DNA from: Pseudodesulfovibrio sp. 5S69
GTDB taxonomy: Bacteria > Desulfobacterota > Desulfovibrionia > Desulfovibrionales > Desulfovibrionaceae
Assembly (NCBI RefSeq): GCF_037094465.1
Contig: NZ_CP146609.1
Location: 1,675,501 to 1,739,500 of the forward strand
Direction: 5' to 3'
DNA: 64,000 bases
Positions 1-9,081 of the stretch are shown one piece after another; the stretch's first letter is position 1; each line of letters begins with the position of its first letter. The position numbers and the translations under genes were made by a program. Under the pieces are notes generated by a model. The model did not search any database. It saw only the letters and a list, made by a program, of their open reading frames with translations, and had not been told where the DNA came from.

Positions 1-80
1 ACCATCCGCTTGGCCGCTTCCTGGCCGATGATGTATTTGTCCAGTTCCGATACGATTTCACGCGGTGTCAGATTGCTCAT
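1..80 (-). CDS. hslU: ATP-dependent protease ATPase subunit HslU (5' part only)
   Basis: Only the first 26 codons lie in the window; the gene runs off the left edge. The visible N-terminus, [20 protein letters not shown] followed by EAAKRM, matches the start of HslU, the AAA+ unfoldase that feeds substrates to the HslV peptidase in the cytoplasm. It lies downstream of hslV on the same strand, the usual hslVU order. Its Shine-Dalgarno GGAGG sits about 8 nt before the ATG and is formed by the end of an intergenic repeat (88-156). Family assignment is strong because of both the N-terminal match and the hslV neighbour. Confidence 0.93.
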   Translation of the reverse strand, partial: MSNLTPREIVSELDKYIIGQEAAKRM

Positions 81-87
81 GGGTGAT

Positions 88-156
88 GCCTCCGGCGGCC
101 AGAGGGGAAACTTTTGAAAAAGTTTTCCCTCTGGACTCCCTTTCAAAACTTTTTAT
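88..156 (+). repeat. Intergenic repeat family A, copy 1
   Basis: Begins with GCCTCCGGCGGCC, continues with a long hairpin (AGAGGG-AAACTTTT / AAAAGTTTTCCCTCT) and ends with an AAAACTTTTTAT box. Read on the minus strand, the GGAGGC end lies just before the hslU start and provides its ribosome binding site. Copy 2 faces it in inverted orientation in the same hslV-hslU gap. Confidence 0.8.
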
Positions 157-272
157 CGCACGCCTGTCGGCGTGGGAGTGTTCTCGATTCAATGGCACGT
201 CTTTCGGGGACGCACCCTCCATGCCGCCATGTCGTCTGTTCAAGTTCCTCGTCCCTTCCAGGCGGCGTGGCC

Positions 273-330
273 CGAAAAGTTTGGAAGGGAGAGCGCGAGA
301 GGAAACCTTTTCAAAGGTTTCCCTCTCGCA
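273..330 (-). repeat. Intergenic repeat family A, copy 2 (shortened)
   Basis: Inverted relative to copy 1. It shows the AAAAGTTTGGAAGGGAGAG box and a hairpin with arms GCGAGAGGAAACCTTT and AAAGGTTTCCCTCTCGC, lying 14 bp after the hslV stop codon. The GCCTCCGGC end is missing here. Confidence 0.7.
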
Positions 331-343
331 TCTTCATCACAAA

Positions 344-883
<540 letters not shown>

Positions 884-892
884 GGATTCTCC

Positions 893-1441
893 TTACAGGA
901 TGTCTTCGGCGATGCGCGACCAGGTGTGAAAGGCCGTCTCGCCGTGCAGGACCATGACCGCCTCGCGGGCCAGTTCCTCTTCGAGTCCCTGTTTGAGGGC
1001 CGAAAGCGCGATGCGCGCCGCGTCCTCGACCGGGTAGCCGTAGGCGCCGCAGGAAATGGCCGGGAAGGCCACGGTGCGTAAGTCGTGTTCGTGGGCGAGC
1101 CGCAGGCTGTTCCGGTAGGCGTTGCCGAGGAGTCCGGGCTCGTTGTCGTTGCCGCCGTGCCAGATGGGGCCGACGGTGTGGATGATGTGGGATGCGTGCA
1201 GGTCGAAGCCGGGGGTGATGACCGCCTCGCCGGGGGCCAGGGAGCCGATTTCCCGGATGATCTCCCGGCAGGCCGCCTGGAGCCGGTTGGCGCCCGCCGC
1301 GCGGTGGATGGCTCCGTCCACGCCGCCGCCCCCGGCCAGCCGGGAGTTGGCCGCGTTGACGATGGCGTCCACGTCGAGCCGGGTGATGTCGCCTTCGCGG
1401 ACGGACAGCCGTCCGGGGCCTGCGCTCCATGTTTTCTGCAT
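893..1441 (-). CDS. Macro-domain protein, probable O-acetyl-ADP-ribose deacetylase
   Basis: A 182-residue stand-alone macro domain, a fold that binds ADP-ribose and, in the MacroD/YmdB branch, removes acetyl or ADP-ribosyl groups. Diagnostic motifs are visible: GDITRLDVDAIVNAANS near residue 17, the glycine-rich GGGGVDGAIHRAAG loop near 38, and FPAISCGAYGYP near 125. The Asn and Asp in NAANS and GGVDGAIH are the residues expected for a catalytically active MacroD-type enzyme. It is the first gene of a likely operon with hslV and hslU, an uncommon partner for that protease. The substrate cannot be told from sequence. Confidence 0.9.
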   Translation of the reverse strand: MQKTWSAGPGRLSVREGDITRLDVDAIVNAANSRLAGGGGVDGAIHRAAGANRLQAACREIIREIGSLAPGEAVITPGFDLHASHIIHTVGPIWHGGNDNEPGLLGNAYRNSLRLAHEHDLRTVAFPAISCGAYGYPVEDAARIALSALKQGLEEELAREAVMVLHGETAFHTWSRIAEDIL

Positions 1442-1537
1442 GACGCTTTGTTAGGTAATGCCTCTGCGCGGATTGGCAAGGGGGACACGGCTCGAAAACC
1501 TTTTCGACACCCGTTGGTTCGTGATAGGGTACGGGGT

Positions 1538-2728
1538 ATGAGCAAGTCCGAGACCATACTGCTCGTGGACGACCAGCCCGAGAACATCACCATCATGATC
1601 GAGGCGCTGCATTCCCTGTATACCCTGTTGGCGGCTACCGACGGGGCCACGGCGCTTGAGCGCGTGGCGGGCGAGCCCCGGCCGGATTTGGTCCTGCTGG
1701 ACGTGATGATGCCGGGTATGACCGGCCACGAGGTCTGCAGCCAGATCAAGAGCAACCCGGCCACGCGCGACATTCCGGTCATCTTCGTGACCTCCCTGGA
1801 CGCCCCGGACGACGAGGCCAGAGGGCTGCGCATCGGGGCCTCGGACTACATCACCAAGCCCATCAGCCCGCCCGTGGTCCAGGCCAGGGTTCGGGCGCAT
1901 CTCGACCTCAAGCGGGCCAGGGAGCAGTTGCAGAGCCAGAACACGGCCCTGGAGGAGCGGGTCAGAGAACGAACGGCCGAGGTCATCCAGGCGCAACGGG
2001 AGCGGGTCGAGAGCCTCAAGCACTTTGCCGACGCCATGGCCCACCAGATCCGCAACCCGGTCATGTCCATCGGCGGCATCGCCGGGCTGCTGCTGCGCAA
2101 GACGCCGGAAGGCAGCCCGCTGGCGACCTACGCCGAGGCCGTGCGCGAGGACAGCCTGCGGCTGGAAAGCCTGGTCGGCGTGATCAGTGAATACGTGTCC
2201 CTGTCCGCCGGGCCGTTTGAAAATGTCCAGGTCAACGGACTCATGGAGGCGGCGCTGAACAAGGCGCGCGGCTTCGCGCGGGCGTCGGGGGCGGACTTTG
2301 CCGTGGAGAGCGGGTTGCAGCCCGCGCTGGTCAAGGTGGACGCGCGCATCGTGGTCACGGCCTTCGCCGAGATCATCGTCAATGCCATGGAATTTTCCGG
2401 GGAGCGGAGCGTGAACCTGACCATTCGCGGCGGGGTCGGCCTGTTCGGCGACGAGCTGGCCGAAGCCGGGCTGACCGGGACGGTGGGCCAGCGTTACGGC
2501 CTCCGCATCAGCGACGACGGGCCGGGCATCGACAAAGATGTGCTGCCGTACGTGACCGATCCCTTCTATACCACCAAGGCGCAGGGGGCGGGCATGGGGC
2601 TGACCAAGGTCAAGCGGGTCGTCTGCGACGAGCACGGCGGGACCCTGCTCATCCAGTCGCCCGCCGTGTCCCCTGAAAACCGGGATCGGCCGGGAACTTC
2701 CGTCACCTTCGACCTGCCCCTGGCCTAG
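1538..2728 (+). CDS. Response-regulator/histidine-kinase hybrid (REC-HisKA-HATPase)
   Basis: A 396-residue soluble signalling protein. Residues 5-125 form a receiver domain with the acidic pair DD (11-12) and phosphoacceptor Asp55 in LLDVMMPGMTG. A coiled-coil linker rich in E/R/Q follows (130-165), then a divergent H-box (ADAMAHQIRNPVMSIGG) and a HATPase domain with DDGPGIDK and GMGLTKVKR. A receiver placed before the kinase suggests a relay sensor that takes its signal from another kinase rather than sensing directly. No membrane segment is seen. The ATG at 1538 was chosen because the receiver domain starts immediately after it; the open frame extends upstream only as antisense to the macro gene. 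Confidence 0.85.
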   Translation: MSKSETILLVDDQPENITIMIEALHSLYTLLAATDGATALERVAGEPRPDLVLLDVMMPGMTGHEVCSQIKSNPATRDIPVIFVTSLDAPDDEARGLRIGASDYITKPISPPVVQARVRAHLDLKRAREQLQSQNTALEERVRERTAEVIQAQRERVESLKHFADAMAHQIRNPVMSIGGIAGLLLRKTPEGSPLATYAEAVREDSLRLESLVGVISEYVSLSAGPFENVQVNGLMEAALNKARGFARASGADFAVESGLQPALVKVDARIVVTAFAEIIVNAMEFSGERSVNLTIRGGVGLFGDELAEAGLTGTVGQRYGLRISDDGPGIDKDVLPYVTDPFYTTKAQGAGMGLTKVKRVVCDEHGGTLLIQSPAVSPENRDRPGTSVTFDLPLA

Positions 2729-2733
2729 GGGCG

Positions 2734-4623
2734 CTATTCCTTGACGGCGGGCTTGAGTTCCGCGCTCAACGCGGCCTCGTCCCGGCCCTCGCCCTTTACC
2801 TGGGCGATGGCCTCGGCGTAGGCCAGGAACACGTCGTCGCGGTTGATCAGGCCGATGATGTCCGAAGTGTCGGTCTCGGAGACCACCGGAATCTGGCCGT
2901 AATCCGTGTTCACGAAGCGGAGCAGGGCCTGGTACAGGTCGTAGTCCGGGCGGACGTAGACCGGCCGCGACATGAGGTCGCGAACCACCACCAGGTCGTG
3001 CAGGTCCTCCTCGAACATCCAGTTGCGCACGTTGTGGATGGAGACCATGCCCACGTAGGTGCCGTCCTGGGAGCGCACCGGGAAGTAGAACTGGTCCGAG
3101 TGGGCGATGATGTCGGTCAGGGCCTTGAGGGTGGTGCCCTCCTCCAGGACGATGACGTCGCCGGGGTTGTAGAAGTCCGAGACGTGCATCTGCTCCAGGA
3201 TGTTGATGGTCGCGTCCTCGGCGTGGGCCGGGGAGTCGAACTTGTTCTCCACCTGGTGTTCGTAGAGCGAGAAGTTGCGGCCGAGCACGATGCACAGGGC
3301 CGAGGCGAGCATGAGCGGGGCCAGCAGGCCGTAGCCCTGGGTCAACTCCGTGACCATGATCAGCGGGCCGATGGGGGCGTTGGCCACGCCCGCGAAGAAG
3401 GCGGCCATGCCGACCAGGATGTACGCGCCGGGCTCGGTGACGATGTTCGGGAAGAAGTGGTGGCCGAGCTTGCCGACCAGGCCGCCGGACATGCCGCCCA
3501 CGAACAGGGCGGGCGCGAACATGCCGCCGGACATGCCCGAGCCGATGGTCACCGAGGTGGCCACGGTCTTGCCGATGATGATGTAGCACATGCCCAGCGC
3601 CGGAATCTGGCCGAGGATGGCCAGTTCGAGCCAGCCGTAGCCGCCGGACAGGATGCCGCCGGTGACCAGGCCGGCGTGCGCGGTGTACGGATAGAGGACG
3701 CCGAGCAGCCCCATGGCCAGGCCGCCCAACCCCATGGACCAGACCAGGCCGATCTTTTCCTTGAGCGGGAAGAAGATGTGGTACTTGATGGTGTAGAAGG
3801 TCTTGACGTAGAGCCAGCCCACGGCCGCGCAGACGAAGGCGAGCAGGGCGTAGAAGAGCAGCTCGCGCGGGTCGTGGAAGGAAAACCGCGGGATGCCGAA
3901 GATGGGGTCCGTGCCGTAGAAGAAGGTGAAGATGGAGTAGGAGACCACGGAACTCATGACCGAGGGCAGGATGGCCTCGGACTCGAAGTCCTCGCGGTAG
4001 ATGACCTCTACGGCGGTCAGCGCGCCGCCCAGCGGGGCGCGGAATATGGCCCCCAGGCCGCCAGCGGCGCCCGCGAGCAGGAGCATGCGCCGCTCCTTGG
4101 CGGACATGTTGAAGATTTTGGCCAGCCAGGAGCCGATGCCCGCGCCCATCTGGGTGATGGGGCCTTCGCGGCCGGCCGAGCCGCCCGAGGCGATGGTCAG
4201 GACCGAGCACAGCCCCTTGATGATGGCCACCCTGGCCCTGATGATGCCGCCCTGGTTGTGGAAGGCGTTGATGGTCGAGTCCGTGCCGTCGGTGCCGCCG
4301 TTGATGGTCTCGGGGATGAAGGTCTTGACCAGCCAGCCGGTGAGCAGGGCCGTGCCCGTTGTGAAGGCCGGGATGACCCACGGCCGGTATACGCCGGCCG
4401 GGCCTTCGAACAGCCCTTCGCCCGCCGGGTCCGGGGAGACGATGCCCGCCAGTTGGTGCTGGATGAGGAACTTGCCGCTCTCCACCAGCCAGAAGAAGCC
4501 CGCGGCCACGAGCCCGGACAGGGTGCCGATGACCACGCCGATGACCAGCCATCGGAACGAGGTGACCGTGCGGTACGACTTGACGAAATCTTTCCAGTAA
4601 TTGATCAGACGGGTGATGGGCAT
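2734..4623 (-). CDS. CLC-family chloride channel/transporter with C-terminal CBS pair
   Basis: A 629-residue integral membrane protein. About ten hydrophobic helices span residues 20-430, with the CLC selectivity-filter motifs GREGP (in ASGGSAGREGP, carrying the gating glutamate) and GGMFAPALFVGG. The canonical first filter motif GSGIP is replaced by GGTDGTDST, so ion selectivity may differ from classical chloride channels. Residues about 460-610 form two CBS domains (INRDD, VSIHNVRNW), which usually bind adenine nucleotides. The start follows the ribF stop by 5 bp and uses GGAGG inside the end of ribF, so the pair is probably cotranscribed and translationally linked. Confidence 0.88.
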   Translation of the reverse strand: MPITRLINYWKDFVKSYRTVTSFRWLVIGVVIGTLSGLVAAGFFWLVESGKFLIQHQLAGIVSPDPAGEGLFEGPAGVYRPWVIPAFTTGTALLTGWLVKTFIPETINGGTDGTDSTINAFHNQGGIIRARVAIIKGLCSVLTIASGGSAGREGPITQMGAGIGSWLAKIFNMSAKERRMLLLAGAAGGLGAIFRAPLGGALTAVEVIYREDFESEAILPSVMSSVVSYSIFTFFYGTDPIFGIPRFSFHDPRELLFYALLAFVCAAVGWLYVKTFYTIKYHIFFPLKEKIGLVWSMGLGGLAMGLLGVLYPYTAHAGLVTGGILSGGYGWLELAILGQIPALGMCYIIIGKTVATSVTIGSGMSGGMFAPALFVGGMSGGLVGKLGHHFFPNIVTEPGAYILVGMAAFFAGVANAPIGPLIMVTELTQGYGLLAPLMLASALCIVLGRNFSLYEHQVENKFDSPAHAEDATINILEQMHVSDFYNPGDVIVLEEGTTLKALTDIIAHSDQFYFPVRSQDGTYVGMVSIHNVRNWMFEEDLHDLVVVRDLMSRPVYVRPDYDLYQALLRFVNTDYGQIPVVSETDTSDIIGLINRDDVFLAYAEAIAQVKGEGRDEAALSAELKPAVKE

Positions 4624-4628
4624 GTGGC

Positions 4629-5612
4629 TTATCGGACCTCCGGGCCCATGCCGAAATCCGGGTGGGTCAGTTTGATGGCCGCTTCGGGCTGGGCGAGGAT
4701 CTGGCGGCCCAACTCCACGTCCTTGGCAATGCGTGCCTTGAGTTCGTCCAGGCCGCTGAACTTCTTCTCGTCGCGGATGCGCTGTACGAAGTGGACCCGG
4801 ATTTCGTCCCCGTAGATGTCGCCGGAAAAGTCGAGCAGATGGGCCTCCACCGAGAGCACGTCGTTGCCGAACGTCGGGTTCAGGCCGATGTTGGCCACGC
4901 CTTCGTAAACCGCGCCGTCCACCTCGGCCCAGATGGCGTATACGCCGGGCTTGGGGAAGAGCTCGTCCACCAGCTTGAGGTTGGCCGTGGGGAAGCCGAG
5001 CAGCTTGCCGCCGCGGTTCATGCCGTGCACCACCTCGCCCTTGACCTGATAGAACCGGCCGAGCAGGGGGCGCACCGCCCAGACGTGCCCGGCCTGGACC
5101 AGGTCGCGGATGCGGGTGGATGAGACGATGGCGTTGTCGATGGTCACCGGGTCGAGCCGGTCCACGGTGAAGCCGTACTTTCTGCCCAGCCCGCACAGGG
5201 TCTCGAAGTTCCCGGCCCTGCCCTTGCCCAGGTGGTAGTCGTAGCCGATGATCATGTCCTTCACGTTCAGCCCGTCCACCAGGTAGGTCTTGACGAACTC
5301 CTCTGGGGAGAGCTTGGCCATGTCCATGGTGAATTCGAGCAGCAGACAGACCTGCGGCCCGTACTGGGAGAGCAGTTCGATCTTTTGCTCGGTCAGGGTG
5401 ATGAAGGGGGGGGTGCGGTCACTGCGCAAGACCCGCAGGGGATGGGGGTCGAAGGTGACGACCACGCTGATGAGATCCCGGGCCTTGGCGCGCTCGCAGG
5501 CCAGCGCGATGAGTTTCTGGTGACCTTTGTGGACTCCGTCGAAGTTGCCGATGGTCACGCATGACCCGGCGATGACGTCCTGGATGTCCTGTATGGTCCG
5601 TGCGACGATCAT
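4629..5612 (-). CDS. ribF: Bifunctional riboflavin kinase/FAD synthetase
   Basis: A 327-residue cytoplasmic enzyme that phosphorylates riboflavin to FMN and adenylates FMN to FAD. The N-terminal nucleotidyltransferase half carries TIGNFDGVHKGHQKL (residues 18-32) and SSTRIRDLV. The C-terminal kinase half carries GEVVHGMNRGGKLLGFPTAN and the ANIGLNPTFG motif. Length is standard. ATG at 5612 was preferred because the upstream in-frame residues do not resemble RibF. It is followed at once by the CLC gene. Confidence 0.95.
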   Translation of the reverse strand: MIVARTIQDIQDVIAGSCVTIGNFDGVHKGHQKLIALACERAKARDLISVVVTFDPHPLRVLRSDRTPPFITLTEQKIELLSQYGPQVCLLLEFTMDMAKLSPEEFVKTYLVDGLNVKDMIIGYDYHLGKGRAGNFETLCGLGRKYGFTVDRLDPVTIDNAIVSSTRIRDLVQAGHVWAVRPLLGRFYQVKGEVVHGMNRGGKLLGFPTANLKLVDELFPKPGVYAIWAEVDGAVYEGVANIGLNPTFGNDVLSVEAHLLDFSGDIYGDEIRVHFVQRIRDEKKFSGLDELKARIAKDVELGRQILAQPEAAIKLTHPDFGMGPEVR

Positions 5613-5679
5613 TGTGTAGGGTGTTCCTGTTTGAAAAAAATGCAACCTACGCCAAAACACCCCTGTACACAAGGGTTGG

Positions 5680-7116
5680 CTACTTTCTGATTTCGGCGCG
5701 GGCCTTGATGGTGTCTTCGAGCTCCCTGACCCGGTCCTTCTGTTCCTGGGTCTGAGCCAGGTCCCGGGCCCGCTGCATGTACTCCCTGGCCTTGCCCAGG
5801 CGCATGGAATAGACCCCGGCGTAGGCCAGGTGCAGGTTGCCCCCGAATGTGTCGCCGGATTCGCCCAGGATCATGCCCAGATGTTGGTGGACTTCCCAGT
5901 CCTCGGGCACCAGCTCGTTGACCTTGCGCATGTTCCTGGCCGCCTCGGCGTACTGCTTGGCCTCGGCCTGGAGCCGGGCCAGGTAGAACAGGGCCATGGC
6001 GTCGTCCTTGTCCATGATGGCCGCCTTCTGCAACAGCGCCGCGGCGCGGTCGGCCTGCCCGGCCTTGAAAAAGAAGATGCCCGCTTCGCGGACCACCAGG
6101 GGGTCGTCCTTGGCCAGGGACAGGGCCTTTTCGAAGGCCGCCTGGGCCTCGTCGATGCGCTTCAGGCGCTCCAGGGTGATGCCCCGTCCCACATAGTCCA
6201 TGGGCTTGTATTCGCTTTCCTCCTTGTCGTCCCAATAGGCCAGCGCCGTGTTGGCCGGAGACATGCGCGCCCGGATGAGCACCTGGACCCGATTCAGCCG
6301 GGTGTTGTCATCCTTGCGTTCCAGAAACGACTTGGGCATGCGCGCGATGCGGTCGTTGAGGTAGGTGATGCGGTCTTCGGTGCCGGGGTGGGTGGACAGG
6401 TAGCTCGGCATGTTCGAGCTGTTGTCGTACCACTTGTTCTTGAGCATGATCTGGAAGGTCTGGGGCAATCCCTCGGGGTTATACCCGGCCTTGACCAGGG
6501 AGTTGAGGCCCACGTGGTCGGCCTCGCGCTCGTCCTCCTGGGAGTAGTGCAGCATGGCGGCCGTGGCCACGCCCTGAGAACCGAGCACCAGCGCCTGGCC
6601 CGCCTGGGCCGCGTTGCCCCCGCCGCCGGCCACACCCAGCAACAGCCCGGCCAGCATGCCCGCCGTGGACAGCAGGGTGATCTTCTTCTGCTTCTCGATG
6701 CGGCTGACCACGTGCCGCTGGGAAACGTGCGCCAGCTCGTGCGCGATGACCCCGGCCAGTTGCGATTCGGTGGTCACGGACTGGATCAGCCCCGTGAAGA
6801 CGTAGATATACCCGCCGGGGATGGCGAAGGCGTTGATCAGCGGATTGGCGATGACCGCGCTCTTGACGTGGAACGGCATGGGCCGCTTGCCCGTGACCAC
6901 ACGGGCGACCACCCCGGCCACGTAGTCCGTGATGTAGGTGTCCCCGACCATGTTCTGCTGGGCGCGGATGATCTGGTCGAAGTCGTGACCCATCTTGTTC
7001 TCGTCGCGCAGGGTCATCTTGCCGCCGAACAGGTCGGCGCGCGCGGTCACGGCCGGGGCCAGGACCAGCAATACGGCGGCCAACAGGGCCGGGAATATGG
7101 CGAGCGGAAAGCGCAT
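5680..7116 (-). CDS. Periplasmic M48 metalloprotease with TPR repeats (BepA-like)
   Basis: A 478-residue protein with an N-terminal signal peptide (MRFPLAIFPALLAAVLLVLA... ending at ARA). The zinc protease core has the HExxH motif in GVIAHELAHVSQRH, and a second glutamate region in EDEREADHVG. The C-terminal half, from about residue 300, is built of TPR repeats. This is the layout of BepA/YfgC, a periplasmic protease-chaperone that monitors outer-membrane protein assembly. It is separated from rho by 320 bp holding a repeat, a terminator and a second repeat type, so it is probably transcribed on its own. Confidence 0.88.
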   Translation of the reverse strand: MRFPLAIFPALLAAVLLVLAPAVTARADLFGGKMTLRDENKMGHDFDQIIRAQQNMVGDTYITDYVAGVVARVVTGKRPMPFHVKSAVIANPLINAFAIPGGYIYVFTGLIQSVTTESQLAGVIAHELAHVSQRHVVSRIEKQKKITLLSTAGMLAGLLLGVAGGGGNAAQAGQALVLGSQGVATAAMLHYSQEDEREADHVGLNSLVKAGYNPEGLPQTFQIMLKNKWYDNSSNMPSYLSTHPGTEDRITYLNDRIARMPKSFLERKDDNTRLNRVQVLIRARMSPANTALAYWDDKEESEYKPMDYVGRGITLERLKRIDEAQAAFEKALSLAKDDPLVVREAGIFFFKAGQADRAAALLQKAAIMDKDDAMALFYLARLQAEAKQYAEAARNMRKVNELVPEDWEVHQHLGMILGESGDTFGGNLHLAYAGVYSMRLGKAREYMQRARDLAQTQEQKDRVRELEDTIKARAEIRK

Positions 7117-7190
7117 GACGACATAGTAACCATTTGCCCGCCCAAAGCAACCACCGGCCGATTGTTGCACAAGATGCGCAGGAGAAGGAT

Positions 7191-7310
7191 GCCTCCGGCG
7201 GCCGGGAGAAGGGGAGAGGGGGAGCCTTTTCTTCAAAGGGTTCCCCTCTCCCCTTTTCCCGGACCCCCATTCCCTCTCCCTTCCTAAACTTTTTATGGCC
7301 ACTTCGCGGT
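7191..7310 (+). repeat. Intergenic repeat family A, copy 3 (full length)
   Basis: A complete copy: GCCTCCGGCGGCCGGG, a long hairpin centred on CCTTTTCTTCAAAGGG with GGGGAGAGGG/CCCTCTCCCC flanks, then CCCTTCCTAAACTTTTTAT and the terminal CACTTCGCGG. It lies in the gap between the rho stop codon and the M48 protease start. Confidence 0.8.
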
Positions 7311-7318
7311 TTAGCCCA

Positions 7319-7352
7319 ATAAAAAAGCCCCGGCTCAGCACTGAGTCGGGGC
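7319..7352 (-). terminator. Intrinsic terminator downstream of rho
   Basis: On the minus strand GCCCCGACTCA pairs with TGAGCCGGGGC around a short loop, followed by a run of six T. It lies about 85 nt after the rho stop codon. Confidence 0.85.
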
Positions 7353-7364
7353 TTATTTTGCCTC

Positions 7365-7400
7365 TTTGGAGCGATTCGGGTGCGCAGCACCCGACAGCGG
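7365..7400 (+). repeat. Short hairpin repeat family B, copy 1
   Basis: TTTGGAGCGATTCGGGTGC then GCAGCACCCGACAGCG. The core CGGGTGC-GCA-GCACCCG is a perfect hairpin. A second copy with the same flanks occurs on the minus strand at 29605-29641, differing at one stem position by a G-U pair. Confidence 0.6.
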
Positions 7401-7436
7401 CTCTTCTCTTCAGCCGCCATATCGGAAGCCGTCTAC

Positions 7437-8795
7437 CTACTTGCTCATCGAATCCAGGAAGTCTTTGTTGTTCTTGGTGCCCTTCATCTTGCCCCGGAGA
7501 AATTCCATGGAATCGATGGAGTTCATGGGGGAGAGGAGCTTGCGCAGGATCCAGACGCGGTTGAGCACGTCCTCTTCCAGGAGCAGCTCTTCCTTGCGGG
7601 TGCCGGAGCGGTTGATGTCGATGGCCGGGTAGATGCGCTTGTCGGACAGGTGGCGGTCCAGGTAGAGTTCCATGTTGCCGGTGCCCTTGAACTCCTCGAA
7701 GATGACCTCGTCCATGCGCGAACCGGTGTCGATGAGCGCGGTGGAGATGATCGTCAGGGAGCCGCCTTCCTCGATGTTGCGGGCCGCGCCGAAGAAGCGC
7801 TTGGGCCGTTGCAGGGCGTTGGCGTCGATACCGCCGGAGAGCACGCGGCCCGAGGACGGGGTGACCGCGTTGTAGGCCCGGCCGAGCCGGGTGATGGAGT
7901 CGAGCAGGATGACCACGTCGCGCTTGCGCTCGACCAGCCGCTTGGCCTTTTCGATGACCATCTCGGCCACCTGCACGTGGCGGGTCGGGGGCTCGTCGAA
8001 GGTGGAGGAGACCACCTCGGCCTTGACCGTGCGCTGCATGTCGGTCACTTCTTCGGGCCGCTCGTCGATGAGCAGGACGATGAGGTCCACCTCGGGGTGG
8101 TTGGCGTTGATGGAGTTGGCGATGGTCTGGAGCATGATGGTCTTGCCGGTGCGGGGCGGGGCCACGATCACGCCGCGCTGGCCCTTGCCGATGGGCGCGA
8201 GCAGGTCGATGATCCGGGCGGAATAGTTGGTCGCACCGTTTTCGAGCCGGAGCTGCTCCTCGGGATAGAGGGGCGTCAGGTTGTCGAACAGGACCAGGTT
8301 CTTGGAGTGCTGCGGATCCTCAAAGCCGATCTCGGACACGCGCAGCAGGGCGAAATAGCGCTCCCCCTCCTTGGGCGGGCGGATCTGGCCCGAAACCACG
8401 TCACCCTTGCGCAGGCCGAAGCGGCGTATCTGCGAGGGGGAGACGTAGATGTCGTCCGGGCCGGCCATGTAGCTGTACATGGGCGAGCGCAGGAATCCGA
8501 AGCCGTCGGGCAGGATTTCCAGTACGCCCTCGCCGAATATCTGGCCGTTCTGCGAGGCGCACTGTTGCAGCAGGGCGAAGATGAGCTCCTGCTTGCGCAT
8601 GGTGCTCGGGTTCTCCACCTCGAAGGACATGGCCAGATCGGTCAGGTCCTGCATGGATTTTTGTTTGAGTTCGGTGAGGTTCAGGCTGCCGCCGTTGCCG
8701 TTTTGTTCGGGCACGGCCTTGGGGGTCTTTTTGCGGGTGGTCTTTTTGGGGGCGCCTTTGCCTTTGCCTTCTGAGTCAGTCTTTTTAGTGACCAT
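7437..8795 (-). CDS. rho: Transcription termination factor Rho
   Basis: A 452-residue RNA-dependent hexameric ATPase. After a Lys-rich N-terminal extension (residues 2-30) come the Rho N-domain ([13 protein letters not shown]), the cold-shock-like RNA-binding domain ([14 protein letters not shown], with the RNP1-like GFGF), and the ATPase core with Walker A APPRTGKT, Walker [16 protein letters not shown], the Q-loop region and the R-loop [11 protein letters not shown]. Full length. It follows carD on the same strand but is separated by 286 bp, and it has its own terminator at 7319-7352. Confidence 0.97.
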   Translation of the reverse strand: MVTKKTDSEGKGKGAPKKTTRKKTPKAVPEQNGNGGSLNLTELKQKSMQDLTDLAMSFEVENPSTMRKQELIFALLQQCASQNGQIFGEGVLEILPDGFGFLRSPMYSYMAGPDDIYVSPSQIRRFGLRKGDVVSGQIRPPKEGERYFALLRVSEIGFEDPQHSKNLVLFDNLTPLYPEEQLRLENGATNYSARIIDLLAPIGKGQRGVIVAPPRTGKTIMLQTIANSINANHPEVDLIVLLIDERPEEVTDMQRTVKAEVVSSTFDEPPTRHVQVAEMVIEKAKRLVERKRDVVILLDSITRLGRAYNAVTPSSGRVLSGGIDANALQRPKRFFGAARNIEEGGSLTIISTALIDTGSRMDEVIFEEFKGTGNMELYLDRHLSDKRIYPAIDINRSGTRKEELLLEEDVLNRVWILRKLLSPMNSIDSMEFLRGKMKGTKNNKDFLDSMSK

Positions 8796-8834
8796 GTTTG
8801 GAAATTCTTGTTGAGGGTTACGGAATTATGTCAA

Positions 8835-9070
8835 CTCGGACAATGGGATACGGTAATATTGTGCGGGGTGGCCGCCGTGGCGGGCAACAAACGCGGGATG
8901 TCGCGGGTGAACCTTTCCGGCCGGACGGTTCGGGTGTGAGGAAACGGGAGCATACCTCTCGTTGAAGTTGCGCTAACAGCCTCGGGACGTCTCAAAAACC
9001 AAGTGGGAGTGGGGTGATCTGAAAGCCGCGGTGCGGCACAAAGAGGCAGTTACCTCAAACGGTGGACCTT
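8835..9070 (-). ncRNA. Possible structured RNA between carD and rho
   Basis: No credible ORF lies in this 286-bp gap. On the minus strand a segment beginning CCTCTTTGTGCCGCACCGCGG (near 9050) can pair with GCGCAA and AGAGG about 85 nt later. A weak promoter-like pair, TTGTCA-17 nt-TAACTG, ends just before it. The long-stem-with-internal-bubble shape is reminiscent of 6S RNA, but I cannot identify it; it may simply be the carD 3' end and the rho leader. Confidence 0.25.
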
Positions 9071-9081
9071 GACAAGCCCTG

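Noticed and set aside
1451..4552. Very long open frames on the strand opposite to or out of phase with real genes (up to 1033 codons)
   Set aside because: A consequence of high GC content. Their translations are low in complexity (His/Arg/Gly-rich) with no family motifs, while the chosen frames have recognisable domains.
2734..5196. An 820-residue open frame covering the CLC gene and extending into ribF
   Set aside because: The upstream part is antisense-free but out of frame with ribF and has no family match. The CLC start at 4623 has a good ribosome site.
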